Below are positions 46,168 to 62,163 of a stretch of DNA of 64,000 nucleotides, one piece after another (position 1 is the stretch's first letter; each line of letters starts with the position of its first letter). Source of the DNA: Deinococcus budaensis. Its GTDB lineage: Bacteria; Deinococcota; Deinococci; Deinococcales; Deinococcaceae. The position numbers and the translations under genes were made by a program. The notes below the pieces were generated by a model. That model saw nothing but the letters and a program-made list of their open reading frames with translations, was not told the origin of the DNA and did not search any database. Where the stretch lies: assembly GCF_014201885.1 (NCBI RefSeq), contig NZ_JACHFN010000003.1:124001-188000 (forward strand), read 5' to 3'.

Positions 46168-47377
46168 CCGCCGTGACCGACCCCCTGACCCTGCCCTGCG
46201 GCGTGACCGTGAAGAACCGACTGCTCAAGGGCGCCATGAGCGAGGCGCTGGGCACCCGCGACCACGCGCCCCGGCCCGAACTGCCCGCCCTGTATGCGCG
46301 GTGGGCACGGGGCGGCACCGGCATTCTGCTCACCGGAAACGTGATGGTGGACGCCCGTGCCCTGGGGGAACCCGGCAACGTGGTGCTGGAAGACGAGCGC
46401 CATCTGGCCGACTTTCACCGCTGGGCGGTGCAGGGGTCGCGGGACGGGGCCGCGCTGTGGATGCAGCTCAACCACCCTGGCAAGCAGGCCCCGCGCGGTC
46501 TGAACGCGGGCGGCACGGTGGCCCCCAGTGCCCTTCCTTTCCGGGCGGACTGGCCCGCGCCTTTGCCACGCCGCGCGAGCTGACGGTTCCCGAGATTCAC
46601 GAGTTGACCGCCCGTTTTGCCCGCTCCGCGCGGCTGGCGCAGCGGGCAGGATTCGGCGGCGTGCAGCTTCACGCGGCGCACGGCTACCTGTTCTCGCAGT
46701 TCCTCTCGCCCCGGCACAACGTCCGCACCGACGAATACGGCGGGAGCCTGGAAAACCGCATGCGCTTCCTGTTAGAGACCTACGACGCGGTGCGGGCGGC
46801 GGTGGGGCCGCGCTTTCCGGTGGGCGTCAAGCTCAATTCTTCCGACTTCGTGCGGGGCGGCTTCTCGGAGGAGGAGAGCCTCGCGGTGGTGCGGGCGCTG
46901 GGCGAGCGTGGCTGCGACCTGATTGAGCTGTCGGGCGGCACCTACGAGAAACCGATGATGATGCTGGGCCGGGGCGAGCGCGGCGGCTTCTTCGCGCACT
47001 TCTCGCGCCGGGCGCGGGCGGTGGCGGGCGTGCCGATCTGCGTGACGGGCGGCTTCCGCGACGCCGCCACCATCCGGCAGGCGCTGGAGGACGGGGCCGC
47101 CGACATGGTGGGCATCGGCCGCCCACTGGTGCTGGACCCCGAGTTCAGCGCACGGGTGCTGCGCGGGGAGGCCGCAAGCAGCAAGGTCCGGCCCCTGAAG
47201 ACGGGCATTCGCCCTCTGGACCACAGCGGCTATATGGAAATCACCTGGTACGAGGACGCGATGCGGCGGCTGGCTCGGGGGGAGGACATAGGGGCAGAAG
47301 AAGCCCCGCTGCTCGCCCTGGCCCGGATGACGGCGGAGATGGGGGCGGGCGCGGTGTTCCGGCGCAGGCGGGCATAA
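46164..47377 (+). pseudogene. NADH:flavin oxidoreductase (old yellow enzyme family), frameshifted
   Basis: FMN-dependent oxidoreductase. The first part (to about 46550) holds LPCGVTVKNRLLKGAMSEALG and LWMQLNHPGKQAPRG; the rest, in another frame, holds LTARFARSARLAQRAGFGGVQLHAAHGYLFSQF, SPRHNVRTDEYGGSLENR and VGIGRPLVLDPEF, the classical OYE signatures. Frame 1 runs into PLPRRAS and a stop, whereas a single missing C at about 46550 (GAC-TGG instead of GAC-CTG) joins both parts as PFRADLARAFATPREL. It is a -1 frameshift, natural or an assembly error; all catalytic regions are otherwise intact. Full length would be about 404 aa. Confidence 0.85.
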
Positions 47378-47425
47378 AGGAGAGGGGCCGGAGCCTCTCG
47401 CCCCAGCCCCACCCCTGCTCCCGGC

Positions 47426-49885
<2,460 letters not shown>

Positions 49886-49932
49886 GGGGGACCTCGGGGG
49901 CAAATTGAGTGGAACGGAGAAAGGGCTGCTTG

Positions 49933-49978
49933 GCCTGCTCACCCCCTCCCCGGCCCTCCCCCCTGAAGGGGGAGGGAG
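49933..49978 (+). repeat. Left inverted repeat of the DUF559 module
   Basis: It contains the stem CCCTCCCCC/GGGGGAGGG (49955-49963 and 49969-49977) and the flanking arm GGCCTGCTCACCCCC, which is matched in the right copy. Confidence 0.65.
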
Positions 49979-50027
49979 AAAAGATGTGAGGGCGTTAGGT
50001 TGAGGTGTGGGTTACAGGGGAGAAAGG

Positions 50028-50369
50028 ATGAGTCCGTCCACCGAAGTCGCGCGGTCGCTGCGGCGTCGCATGACGCCCGAGGAGGCGCTGCTGTGGCAGC
50101 ACTTGCGCGGCAAGGCACTCGGCGTCAGCTTTCGGCGGCAAGAACCGATGGGGCGATACGTGGCCGACTTCGTGTGTTACGAGCGCAGCCTTGTCATTGA
50201 ACTCGACGGCAGCCAGCACCTCAACAGCGAGGCGGACCGGGAGCGGGACACGGACATGGCCGCCCACGGCTTCCAGACTCTCCGTTTCTGGAACAACGAG
50301 GTTAGAAGCAACCTCGGTGGTGTTCTGGAACGAATTCAGCAAGTCGTGGAATTGAGGAAGAATTTGTAG
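50028..50369 (+). CDS. DUF559 domain protein (Vsr/PD-(D/E)xK nuclease-like)
   Basis: A 113-residue protein of the DUF559 family, related to very-short-patch-repair endonucleases. Marks: ARSLRRRMTPEEALLWQHLRGK (family opening), FRRQEPMGRYVADFVCYERSLVIELDGSQH with the D...E-x-D catalytic pattern (ADF and ELDGSQH), and GFQTLRFWNNEV. The ATG at 50028 directly follows AGAAAGG; an in-frame start at 50007 is also possible. It is on the opposite strand to the pheS-Nudix-pheT genes and is enclosed by inverted repeats. DUF559 genes are often sporadically distributed; whether they are mobile is unsettled. Confidence 0.88.
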   Translation: MSPSTEVARSLRRRMTPEEALLWQHLRGKALGVSFRRQEPMGRYVADFVCYERSLVIELDGSQHLNSEADRERDTDMAAHGFQTLRFWNNEVRSNLGGVLERIQQVVELRKNL

Positions 50370-50413
50370 CCCCTCCCCCTTAAGGGGGGAGGCCGGGTGG
50401 GGGTGAGCGGGCC
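50370..50413 (-). repeat. Right inverted repeat of the DUF559 module
   Basis: It begins directly after the DUF559 stop codon. The hairpin CCTCCCCCTT/AAGGGGGGAGG (50372-50392) is followed by the outer arm that matches the left repeat in reverse complement. Confidence 0.65.
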
Positions 50414-50431
50414 GGGCCACCCCGCTCCCGT

Positions 50432-51991
<1,560 letters not shown>

Positions 51992-51997
51992 CGGCTC

Positions 51998-52026
51998 AGG
52001 GTAGCGGGCGCGGGGAAGGGGGTCAA
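51998..52026 (-). promoter_or_regulatory. Promoter of pheS
   Basis: TTGACC (52026-52021) and TACCCT (52003-51998) with 17-base spacing on the minus strand. Six bases separate the -10 from the leader ATG, so the transcript should begin at that ATG. Confidence 0.75.
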
Positions 52027-52100
52027 GGCCGGACCCGTTTGCGCTGCGGCCCCGGCGGCTTTGACACCCGCATCACACTTCGGGCGGCAGGGTAAGCGGC

Positions 52101-53441
52101 GTGAACGCTTCTCTGCCCGTCTCTGCGCCCGTCTCTGCCCTGCTCACCCTGTCGCTGACCCTCACGGCCTGCGGCCACGCACCGGAGGCCCGGACCGCCG
52201 CCCCGTCCCCCGCGCTGGCTGCGCTCGCGGCGGCGGGCGAGCCGGTCCTCAACGAGCTGTACTACGACGCGCCCGGCACCGACGCGGGCACCTTTATCGA
52301 ATTGAAGGGTCCGGCGGGCAAGAGCCTGAGCGGCTACACGCTGACGGCTTTTGATACGGCGGGCACCGCGTACCGCACCCTGACACTGTCGGGGACCATC
52401 CCGGCGAGCGGCTACTTCGTGGTGGCGCAGGACAGCACCGTGCCGAACCGCTCGGTCGTGAACGTGGGCGCGGACCTGAACAACGGCAGCGGCAGCCTGC
52501 GCCTGCTGAAGTCGGGAACCGTGATCGACGCGGTGGCCTACGGCACGCCGACCTCGGGCCGGGGCGAGGGCAGTCCGGCCCCCACGACCGGCGCGGGCAG
52601 CGCCCTGGCCCGCGTGCCCGACGGCACGGATACGGACACCAACAGCGTGGACTTCCGGGTGCAGGTCGCCACCCCCGGCGCGGCGAACGGCGGGAGCGGG
52701 GGGATCGCCAAGAAGGTGCTGTTCGACCTCACGAAGGCCGAGGACGCCGGAAACGCCGACTGGCGCATCGACGGGGCCTACAGCGACTACGCGGCGGCGT
52801 TGCGGGAGCTGGGCTACGCGGTGAGCAGCGTGACAGGCACGGCGATCACCTCGACCACGCTGTCGGGCGCGTCCGTGCTGGTCATCCCCGAACCGCAGGC
52901 CCCCTTCAGCGACGCGGAACGGGCGGCCATCCAGACTTTCGTGCAAAACGGGGGCGGGGTCTTCCTGATCACCGACCACCGGGTCAGCGACCGCAACAAC
53001 AACGGCTGGGACAGCCCCGAGGTGTTCAACGGGTGGGACGGCAGCACGCCGGGCAGCGTGAGCACCGCGTACCAGGCCAGTCTGGACAGTGACAGCGTGT
53101 TCGGGCTGGGGGCCTCCTTCAACTCCAGCTTCAGCGACCCGGTGTACACCGCGACCCCGCTGACCTCCCACCCCATCCTCAGCGGCGTGAGCAGCGCGGG
53201 CGTGTACGTGGGCACCAGCGTGGACGTTCTGCGGGGCACCGCGCTGATGGGCACGGGCGGCAAGACCTACCTCGGCGTGAACACGGTGGGCGCGGGCCGG
53301 GTGGCGATGTGGGGCGACAGCAGCACCTTCGGAGACAACACCTCCTCGGACGGCAGCACGGGCAGCTACAACAACTGGCCCAACCTGAGCAACGCGGCGC
53401 TGGGAAAGAACGTGGTGCGGTGGCTGGCGGGGGACCTGTAG
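52101..53441 (+). CDS. Lamin-tail domain lipoprotein
   Basis: Exported protein of 446 aa with GTG start. The signal ends in LTLTAC (lipid Cys at 24). A lamin-tail domain (LTD) follows at about 45-195 (VLNELYYDAPGTDAGTFIELKGPAGKSLSGYTL, then YFVVAQDS and VATPGAAN), a module found in many bacterial surface proteins and extracellular nucleases. The second half (about 205-446, KKVLFDLTKAEDAGNADW, VLVIPEPQAPFSDAERAAIQTFVQNGGGVFLITDHR) resembles a GATase-like/DUF4350-type domain. The role is unknown. Confidence 0.82.
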   Translation: MNASLPVSAPVSALLTLSLTLTACGHAPEARTAAPSPALAALAAAGEPVLNELYYDAPGTDAGTFIELKGPAGKSLSGYTLTAFDTAGTAYRTLTLSGTIPASGYFVVAQDSTVPNRSVVNVGADLNNGSGSLRLLKSGTVIDAVAYGTPTSGRGEGSPAPTTGAGSALARVPDGTDTDTNSVDFRVQVATPGAANGGSGGIAKKVLFDLTKAEDAGNADWRIDGAYSDYAAALRELGYAVSSVTGTAITSTTLSGASVLVIPEPQAPFSDAERAAIQTFVQNGGGVFLITDHRVSDRNNNGWDSPEVFNGWDGSTPGSVSTAYQASLDSDSVFGLGASFNSSFSDPVYTATPLTSHPILSGVSSAGVYVGTSVDVLRGTALMGTGGKTYLGVNTVGAGRVAMWGDSSTFGDNTSSDGSTGSYNNWPNLSNAALGKNVVRWLAGDL

Positions 53442-53447
53442 CGGGGG

Positions 53448-54128
53448 TCAGTGGCTGATCGCGGGCGCCTGCCGCAACCAGCGGTCACTGTCCAGCTGCT
53501 CCAGCATGAAGGTCGCCACGCTCGCCCGGCTGACACGCGGGCCGATGTCCCCGACCCTTCCGGCACGCACCGGCTGGGCGGGGCCGTCGATCAGCATAGG
53601 CACCCGCACGACCGTCCAGGCCAGGTCGCTCTCGCGCAGCCGCGCGACGTGGCCCTCCGAGTCGCGCAGCACGTCGGGCTGGCTCAGGCGCAGCGCCGTG
53701 CGAATCACCCGGTCAAAGACCTTGGGCTGGTCCCCAGGCTGCGCCACGCCCGCGCCCGTCATCGAGATCAGGCGCGAGACGCCCGCCCCCGACATCGCCG
53801 CGACCAGGTTCTCGGCCGCGCGGGTCATCACACCGCTGCCGTCGCCGCGCGCCTCGCCGCGCACGGGTCCCAGCGCGCTCAGGACCGCGTCCACCCCCTC
53901 CAGCAGGGTCGCCACCGCCTGCGGGTCGCGGGCGTCTCCGGTCACCGGGACCAGCCGGGGGTCCTGGCGGTGCAGCCGGGCGGGGTCGCGCGCCAGCACC
54001 CGCAACCCATACCCGGCAGCGAGCGCCACGTCGATCAGGAGCCGTCCGCTGCGCCCCGTGCCGCCCAGAATCGCCAGCTGGCGCCCGCCGCCGCCCTGGC
54101 CCGCGTCCCTCTGCTCCGTATGGGTCAT
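53448..54128 (-). CDS. NAD(P)-binding NmrA/SDR_a5-like protein
   Basis: Rossmann-fold protein of 226 aa, atypical SDR. Cofactor motif [15 protein letters not shown] (about 17-31) and VLARDPARL; no Tyr-x-x-x-Lys, so it may act as a flavin/biliverdin-type reductase or redox sensor. It is divergent from an HxlR regulator with a 109-base gap that holds a palindrome. TACCCT lies 6 bases before the ATG at 54128. Confidence 0.85.
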   Translation of the reverse strand: MTHTEQRDAGQGGGGRQLAILGGTGRSGRLLIDVALAAGYGLRVLARDPARLHRQDPRLVPVTGDARDPQAVATLLEGVDAVLSALGPVRGEARGDGSGVMTRAAENLVAAMSGAGVSRLISMTGAGVAQPGDQPKVFDRVIRTALRLSQPDVLRDSEGHVARLRESDLAWTVVRVPMLIDGPAQPVRAGRVGDIGPRVSRASVATFMLEQLDSDRWLRQAPAISH

Positions 54129-54134
54129 GCCCTC

Positions 54135-54140
54135 AGGGTA
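54135..54140 (-). promoter_or_regulatory. -10 element TACCCT of the NmrA-like gene, leaderless-type
   Basis: TACCCT with 6 bases to the ATG at 54128 on the minus strand. Confidence 0.5.
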
Positions 54141-54187
54141 GGAACTGCACTTCCCTCCCGGAAGAAGGCGGGAGAAAGAAAGCCGCT

Positions 54188-54205
54188 TTCCAAAAGGAAC
54201 CTTTT
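54188..54205. promoter_or_regulatory. Candidate HxlR operator
   Basis: Two overlapping inverted repeats: TTCC-AAAA-GGAA (54188-54199) and AAAAGG-AA-CCTTTT (54192-54205). They are AT-rich against the background and lie midway between divergent starts, where an HxlR dimer would bind. Confidence 0.45.
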
Positions 54206-54225
54206 CGCCTGGCGGGCCTGCGGCC

Positions 54226-54231
54226 TATGCT
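54226..54231 (+). promoter_or_regulatory. -10 element TATGCT of the HxlR gene, leaderless-type
   Basis: TATGCT with 6 bases to the ATG at 54238. Confidence 0.5.
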
Positions 54232-54237
54232 GGGGGC

Positions 54238-54594
54238 ATGAAATATGGCCGCGCCGCTTCCTCCGGCCCCGAGTGCGGGGTCGAACGCACCCTGACCGTG
54301 ATCGGGGGCAAGTGGACCACGCTGGTGCTGCGCGAGCTGCTGGCCGGGACCCGGCGCTACAGCGACCTCAAGCGGGCGCTGGGGCGGGTGTCGCCCAAGA
54401 CGCTGACCGAGCGGCTGCGCCACCTGGAAGCCGAGGGGCTGCTCACCCGCACCGTCCACGCCGAGGTGCCGCCCCGCGTGGAGTACACCCTCACCCCGCA
54501 CGGCGAGAGCCTGGGCGAGATCATCGCGGCGATGGGACGCTGGGGCGCGGCGCACCGCCCCGCCGGGGCTACCGCCGAAGCCGAGCGGGCCTGA
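54238..54594 (+). CDS. HxlR-family transcriptional regulator
   Basis: Winged-helix regulator of 118 aa. HxlR signature: [25 protein letters not shown] (residues 13-37) and [30 protein letters not shown]; wing [15 protein letters not shown]. It keeps the N-terminal Cys that redox-sensing members (HypR, QorR) use. It is divergent from an NmrA-like reductase it probably controls, as HxlR proteins usually do. Confidence 0.92.
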   Translation: MKYGRAASSGPECGVERTLTVIGGKWTTLVLRELLAGTRRYSDLKRALGRVSPKTLTERLRHLEAEGLLTRTVHAEVPPRVEYTLTPHGESLGEIIAAMGRWGAAHRPAGATAEAERA

Positions 54595-54656
54595 GCTGCC
54601 TGTCCTCACGTCCCCGCTGGGAGGACAAGGCCCCGGCGCCCCTCACCGCCGGGTGT

Positions 54657-54662
54657 TACCGT
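54657..54662 (+). promoter_or_regulatory. -10 element TACCGT of glyA, leaderless-type
   Basis: TACCGT with 6 bases to the ATG at 54669. Confidence 0.5.
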
Positions 54663-54668
54663 AGCCCC

Positions 54669-55922
<1,254 letters not shown>

Positions 55923-55953
55923 GCCTCGCGCTGTCAGACGGCTGTCAGAGAAA

Positions 55954-55983
55954 GGCGGGCCTGCCTTCCGGCACAGGCCCGCC
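55954..55983 (+). terminator. Hairpin after glyA
   Basis: 10-bp perfect stem GGCGGGCCTG/CAGGCCCGCC, 31 bases after the stop; the tail is CTCTCC rather than a T-run, so efficiency is uncertain. Confidence 0.55.
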
Positions 55984-56089
55984 CTCTCCTGAAGGTTTCC
56001 TTCATCTCCGCCTAACACGGTCAAAGATGTCCTTGACAAGTCCGTCCTCCCCTCCCCACCAGATCAGACTTCTGTGAGATTTCTGGCAG

Positions 56090-56095
56090 TACCAT
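56090..56095 (+). promoter_or_regulatory. -10 element TACCAT of the HD-GYP gene, leaderless-type
   Basis: TACCAT with 7 bases to the ATG at 56103. A TTGACA at 56033 is too far upstream to pair with it. Confidence 0.45.
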
Positions 56096-56102
56096 CAACC
56101 CG

Positions 56103-57191
56103 ATGACCGCCCAGACCCTCGCGCCTCCTGGTTCCCTTCCGCTCGGCCTGCCGCAGCCGGAGGCCGTGACCGCACCGGAGCTGAGGCGCGGGCTGGCGGC
56201 GCTGGGGCTGAGGCCCAGCGGGGCGGGCGAGGCGCTGCGTCCGGTGCTCGAGTTGCTGGCCGAGCGCACAGCCGCGCCCGGGGTGGGGTACTTCGCGGTG
56301 CCCACCGGGTCCCGGGGGTCCGCCGCACAGGACGGGGGCGCCTGGCCCCTGGTGGCCGCCCTGAACGCGGCCGACGGGGGGGCCTTGGCCTTTGAGGACA
56401 CCCGCCGCAGCGCCCACGCCGCCGCCCTGGCGCCGCGGGGGGTGCTGGCGCTGCTGGCCGCGCCCGTGCGCGGCGCGCGGGGCCACCTGACCGGGGCGCT
56501 GCTGGCCTACAGCGGCGCGGCGCGGACCTGGACCCCGGGCGACCGGCAGCTGCTGGGCGCCGCCGCCGAGGTGCTGGCGCTGCTGGCCGCGCCGCAGGGC
56601 GCCGAACGGGAAGCTGCCCACCCGGCCGCGTTGCGGGCGCTGGGGGTGCTGCTCGAAGCGCGGGACGCGGAGACGCGCGGCCACACCGAGCGGGTGACCC
56701 GGCTGGCGCTGCGGCTGGGGCAGGCGATGGGGCTGGGCGCCGCCGAACTGCGCGCCCTGCACTGGGGGGCGTCGCTGCACGACATCGGCAAGATCAGCCT
56801 GCCCGACGCCCTCTTGCGTCATCCGGGCGCCCTAGACGCCCCGGGCCGCGCCCGCATGCAGCAGCACGTCAGCGAGGGCACGCGGCTGGCGGGGTTGCTG
56901 CCCGGCGTGCCCGGCGCCGCCCTGGCCGTGATCGCCGCGCACCACGAGCAGTGGGACGGCGGCGGCTACCCGCGCGGGCTGGCCGCAGAAGCCATTCCGC
57001 TGGCCGCGCGCATCCTGACCGCCTGCGACGTGTACGACGCCCTGACCAGCGTGCGCCCCTACAAGCGGGCCTGGACCCACGCCGAGGCCGCCGCCCACCT
57101 CGCGCGGTGCAGCGGCACGCACTTCGACCCGGCGGTGGTGGGCGCCCTGCTGCGCCTGCTGGAAGAGGAAGTGACCGCCCGGTCGGCCTGA
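56103..57191 (+). CDS. HD-GYP domain phosphodiesterase (GAF-like N-terminus)
   Basis: Probable c-di-GMP phosphodiesterase or signalling hydrolase, 362 aa. The N-terminal ~170 residues look like a degenerate GAF domain; the C-terminal HD-GYP domain has HTERVTRLALRLG, the metal motif LHDIGKISLPDALLRHPG (about residue 224), HVSEGTRL and HHEQWDGGGYPRGLAAEAIPLAARI (GYP motif). All HD-GYP hallmarks appear intact. No membrane span. Confidence 0.9.
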   Translation: MTAQTLAPPGSLPLGLPQPEAVTAPELRRGLAALGLRPSGAGEALRPVLELLAERTAAPGVGYFAVPTGSRGSAAQDGGAWPLVAALNAADGGALAFEDTRRSAHAAALAPRGVLALLAAPVRGARGHLTGALLAYSGAARTWTPGDRQLLGAAAEVLALLAAPQGAEREAAHPAALRALGVLLEARDAETRGHTERVTRLALRLGQAMGLGAAELRALHWGASLHDIGKISLPDALLRHPGALDAPGRARMQQHVSEGTRLAGLLPGVPGAALAVIAAHHEQWDGGGYPRGLAAEAIPLAARILTACDVYDALTSVRPYKRAWTHAEAAAHLARCSGTHFDPAVVGALLRLLEEEVTARSA

Positions 57192-57230
57192 CCGTCTCCG
57201 TCTGTGGGGGGAGGGGCCTGCGCGCCGCTT

Positions 57231-58121
57231 TCAGGCAGGCGTGAGGCTGAGCAGCGTGACTTCAGGCGGGCAGAGGTTGCGAAAGGGCACGCCGCTGGTC
57301 CCCAGCCCGCGGCTGACGTAGGCGGGGGTGGCGTGGGCGCCCGTGACCCAGCCCATCGCGTAGCGCTGGCCGTAGCGGCTGGGAATCATCGGGGCGCCGA
57401 TCAGGGGCAGCCGGACCTGCCCGCCGTGGGTGTGGCCGCACAGCGCCAGCCCCGCCCGCCCCGGCAGCTCGGGCAGGATGTCGGGGTTGTGGCTCAGCAG
57501 CAGGGTGGCGCGCGCCCCCGCCCCCGCCAGGGCCTGGGCGGGGTCCGGCTGGCCGAACCAGAAGTCGTCCACGCCGCCCACCCAGAGGTCGCTGCGCGCG
57601 GCCCGGCCCTCGTCGCGCAGCAAGGTCACGCCCGCCGCCGCAAAGGCCCGCGTCATGTCCTGCTGGCGCTGGAACCAGTCGCGGCGGGCCGGACCGCGCC
57701 AGCGCGGGGCGTAGCGCCCGAAGCTGCCGTAGTCGTGGTTGCCCCACACGCCGTACACGCCCAGCGGGGCGCGCAGGCGGGCGAGTTCGGCGAGCAGCGG
57801 GGCGGGGTCGGCGTCCGTGCGGGTGTCCAGAAAGTCGCCGCCCAGCAGCACCACGTCGGGGCGCTCGGCGTTGGCCGCGTCCACCCAGCCGCGCACCTGC
57901 CCCGCGCCCACGTACAGCCCGTAGTGCAAGTCGGTCAGGAAGGCCGCGCGCAGCGGCGAGCGCAGCCCCGGCAGCGCGGCCCGCTCGCGCACGACCCCGA
58001 AGGTCGCGGCCTGCGCCACCCCCGCGCCGCCCAGCGCCCCCACCGCCAGACCGCCGCCCAGCAGCCCCCGCAGCACGCGGCGGCGGGTCACGTTGGGGGG
58101 GGAGGAAGGAGAGTCGCTCAT
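57231..58121 (-). CDS. Tat-exported metallophosphoesterase (YaeI/YkuE-like)
   Basis: Calcineurin-like phosphoesterase, 296 aa. The N-terminus has a Tat motif (TRRRVLRGLLGG) and a hydrophobic region to AGVAQAA, so it is folded before export. Metal motifs: FLTDLHYGL (D-x-H), LLGGDFLD (GD-x-x-D), WGNHDYG (GNHD), LLSHNPD and CGHTHGGQVRLP (GH-x-H). It resembles UDP-2,3-diacylglucosamine or phosphodiesterase relatives YaeI/YkuE; the substrate is open. TAGCCT lies 6 bases before the ATG. Confidence 0.9.
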   Translation of the reverse strand: MSDSPSSPPNVTRRRVLRGLLGGGLAVGALGGAGVAQAATFGVVRERAALPGLRSPLRAAFLTDLHYGLYVGAGQVRGWVDAANAERPDVVLLGGDFLDTRTDADPAPLLAELARLRAPLGVYGVWGNHDYGSFGRYAPRWRGPARRDWFQRQQDMTRAFAAAGVTLLRDEGRAARSDLWVGGVDDFWFGQPDPAQALAGAGARATLLLSHNPDILPELPGRAGLALCGHTHGGQVRLPLIGAPMIPSRYGQRYAMGWVTGAHATPAYVSRGLGTSGVPFRNLCPPEVTLLSLTPA

Positions 58122-58127
58122 GGCTCC

Positions 58128-58133
58128 AGGCTA
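58128..58133 (-). promoter_or_regulatory. -10 element TAGCCT of the metallophosphoesterase, leaderless-type
   Basis: TAGCCT with 6 bases to the ATG at 58121 on the minus strand. Confidence 0.5.
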
Positions 58134-58264
58134 GCGGGCGGGCGTGAGGTTCTCCGTCCCTCAAAAGGTGCAGGGCGGGCCCAGGGCTATAGGCGCAGGG
58201 CCAGGCGGGGCAAGCTCAGGGCCAGGGAAGCGGGCGGGCGGGCCGCGCCTCATCCCACCCGGCG

Positions 58265-58270
58265 TACACT
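58265..58270 (+). promoter_or_regulatory. -10 element TACACT of the CHAD operon, leaderless-type
   Basis: TACACT with 6 bases to the ATG at 58277. Confidence 0.55.
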
Positions 58271-58276
58271 GCCCCC

Positions 58277-58542
58277 ATGACCTGGGCCGGTGACCTTGTG
58301 GTGGTGGACGTGCTCGACGAGGACGCGGGCCTCGCGGACGTAGAAGACGCGCGGGGCCGCACCTACCAGCTGCCCGCCGAGTGGCTGCCCGGGGTGCGGG
58401 ACGGCGCGGCCTACCGGGTGACCGTGGGGGCCCAGGGCGTGACCTTTACCCCCGACCCCGGCGGCGCCCGGCAGCTGCGCGAGCGCAACAAGCAGACGCT
58501 GCTGGACTTTTCCGATGAACCCGGCAGCGGCGAGGACCGGGC

Positions 58543-58546
<4 letters not shown>
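58277..58546 (+). CDS. Small beta-rich protein, DUF3006-like
   Basis: An 89-residue soluble protein. The first half (GDLVVVDVLDEDAGLADVEDARGRTYQLPAEWLPGVRDG) matches the style of DUF3006 proteins, which have an OB-like beta core; the C-terminal helix is basic (RQLRERNKQTLLDF). Assignment tentative. First gene of a three-gene operon in which each gene overlaps the next by 4 bases. Confidence 0.7.
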
Positions 58547-60083
<1,537 letters not shown>

Positions 60084-60089
60084 CCCCGG

Positions 60090-60731
60090 CTAGCCCCGGC
60101 CTTCCCCCTCTCCGGCCAGCCGGGCCAGGTCGTCCGGCGTGTCCACGTCGGCCAGCAGGGCGGCGGGAAAGCGCAGGGTCACGGCCTGCCCCGCGTGCTG
60201 GCGCAGCAGCGCCCGGGGACCGTGGTCGGCGTCGGGCAGCCCCGGCAGCGCCGCGAGCAGGTCGGCGCGCAGCAGGTGGGGCGGGGCGCGCACGGCCTCA
60301 CCCCCGCCCGCTTCCCCGTACTCGGCCAGCACCAGCGGCGCCCCGGTCTGCCGGAAGGCGCTCAGCAGCCGGGCGTGGACCCCCGGGCTGACCAGCGGCA
60401 TGTCGGCCAGCGCGAAGTGGGCGGCGGCGAGGCCCGGCGGCAGCGCGGCCCCGGCGACCCGGAACGACCCCGCCAGGCCCCGCGCCGGGTCCGGATTGAC
60501 GGCAAAGGCGTAGGGCAACCCCCGCAGCGCCCCCCGCACCTGCTCCCCGACCTCGCCTGGGGGCACCACCGCGAGCAGGCCGCCGAAGCCCCCCCCGGCC
60601 AGCGCCAGCGCGGCGCGGCGCACCAGGGTTTCTCCCCACAGCGGCGCGAGCTGTTTGGGCCGCCCCATCCGGCGGCTCTCCCCGGCGGCCAGCAGCACGC
60701 CCCAGACGGGGCCGGAGGGAGGAGCAGACAT
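60090..60731 (-). CDS. MobA/MocA-like nucleotidyltransferase
   Basis: Molybdenum-cofactor nucleotidyltransferase family, 213 aa, probably MocA-type (makes MCD for xanthine-oxidase-family enzymes). N-terminal LLAAGESRRMGRPKQLAPLWGETL is the hallmark; LADMPLVSPG is the metal-binding motif, and DVDTPDDLARL the C-terminal signature. Start ATG 60731 has TACACT 6 bases upstream. It is divergent from the coxG-coxD-coxE genes, as in molybdo-hydroxylase maturation clusters. Confidence 0.88.
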   Translation of the reverse strand: MSAPPSGPVWGVLLAAGESRRMGRPKQLAPLWGETLVRRAALALAGGGFGGLLAVVPPGEVGEQVRGALRGLPYAFAVNPDPARGLAGSFRVAGAALPPGLAAAHFALADMPLVSPGVHARLLSAFRQTGAPLVLAEYGEAGGGEAVRAPPHLLRADLLAALPGLPDADHGPRALLRQHAGQAVTLRFPAALLADVDTPDDLARLAGEGEGRG

Positions 60732-60737
60732 GGGAGG

Positions 60738-60743
60738 AGTGTA
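60738..60743 (-). promoter_or_regulatory. -10 element TACACT of the MocA-like gene, leaderless-type
   Basis: TACACT with 6 bases to the ATG at 60731 on the minus strand. Confidence 0.55.
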
Positions 60744-60835
60744 GGGGACACGGGGCGCGTGACCGGCGGCAGGCCGCGCTGAGGCACAATGAGAAGCGTT
60801 CGGCAACCCCGGCACGCCCCACGGAGGAACGACCC

Positions 60836-62159
<1,324 letters not shown>

Positions 62160-62163
<4 letters not shown>

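Larger units (their letters stand above)
49933..50413. mobile_element. Putative mobile-like module: DUF559 gene between ~45-bp imperfect inverted repeats
   Basis: The left repeat (49933-49978) and right repeat (50370-50413, reverse complement) align over about 45 bases with 3 mismatches and 2 single-base gaps; both begin GGCC(T/C)GCTCACCCCC and end in a C-rich/G-rich hairpin (loops CTGAA and TTAA). They enclose one DUF559 gene on the plus strand and little else. The unit sits between the Nudix gene and pheT on the opposite strand. No target-site duplication was found. Each end could also simply be a terminator-like hairpin, but the similarity extends well beyond the hairpins. Confidence 0.6.

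Noticed and set aside
53451..54668. Extension of glyA upstream to give 823 codons
   Set aside because: This stretch runs over the NmrA and HxlR genes in other frames; GlyA begins at 54669 after its own -10 element.
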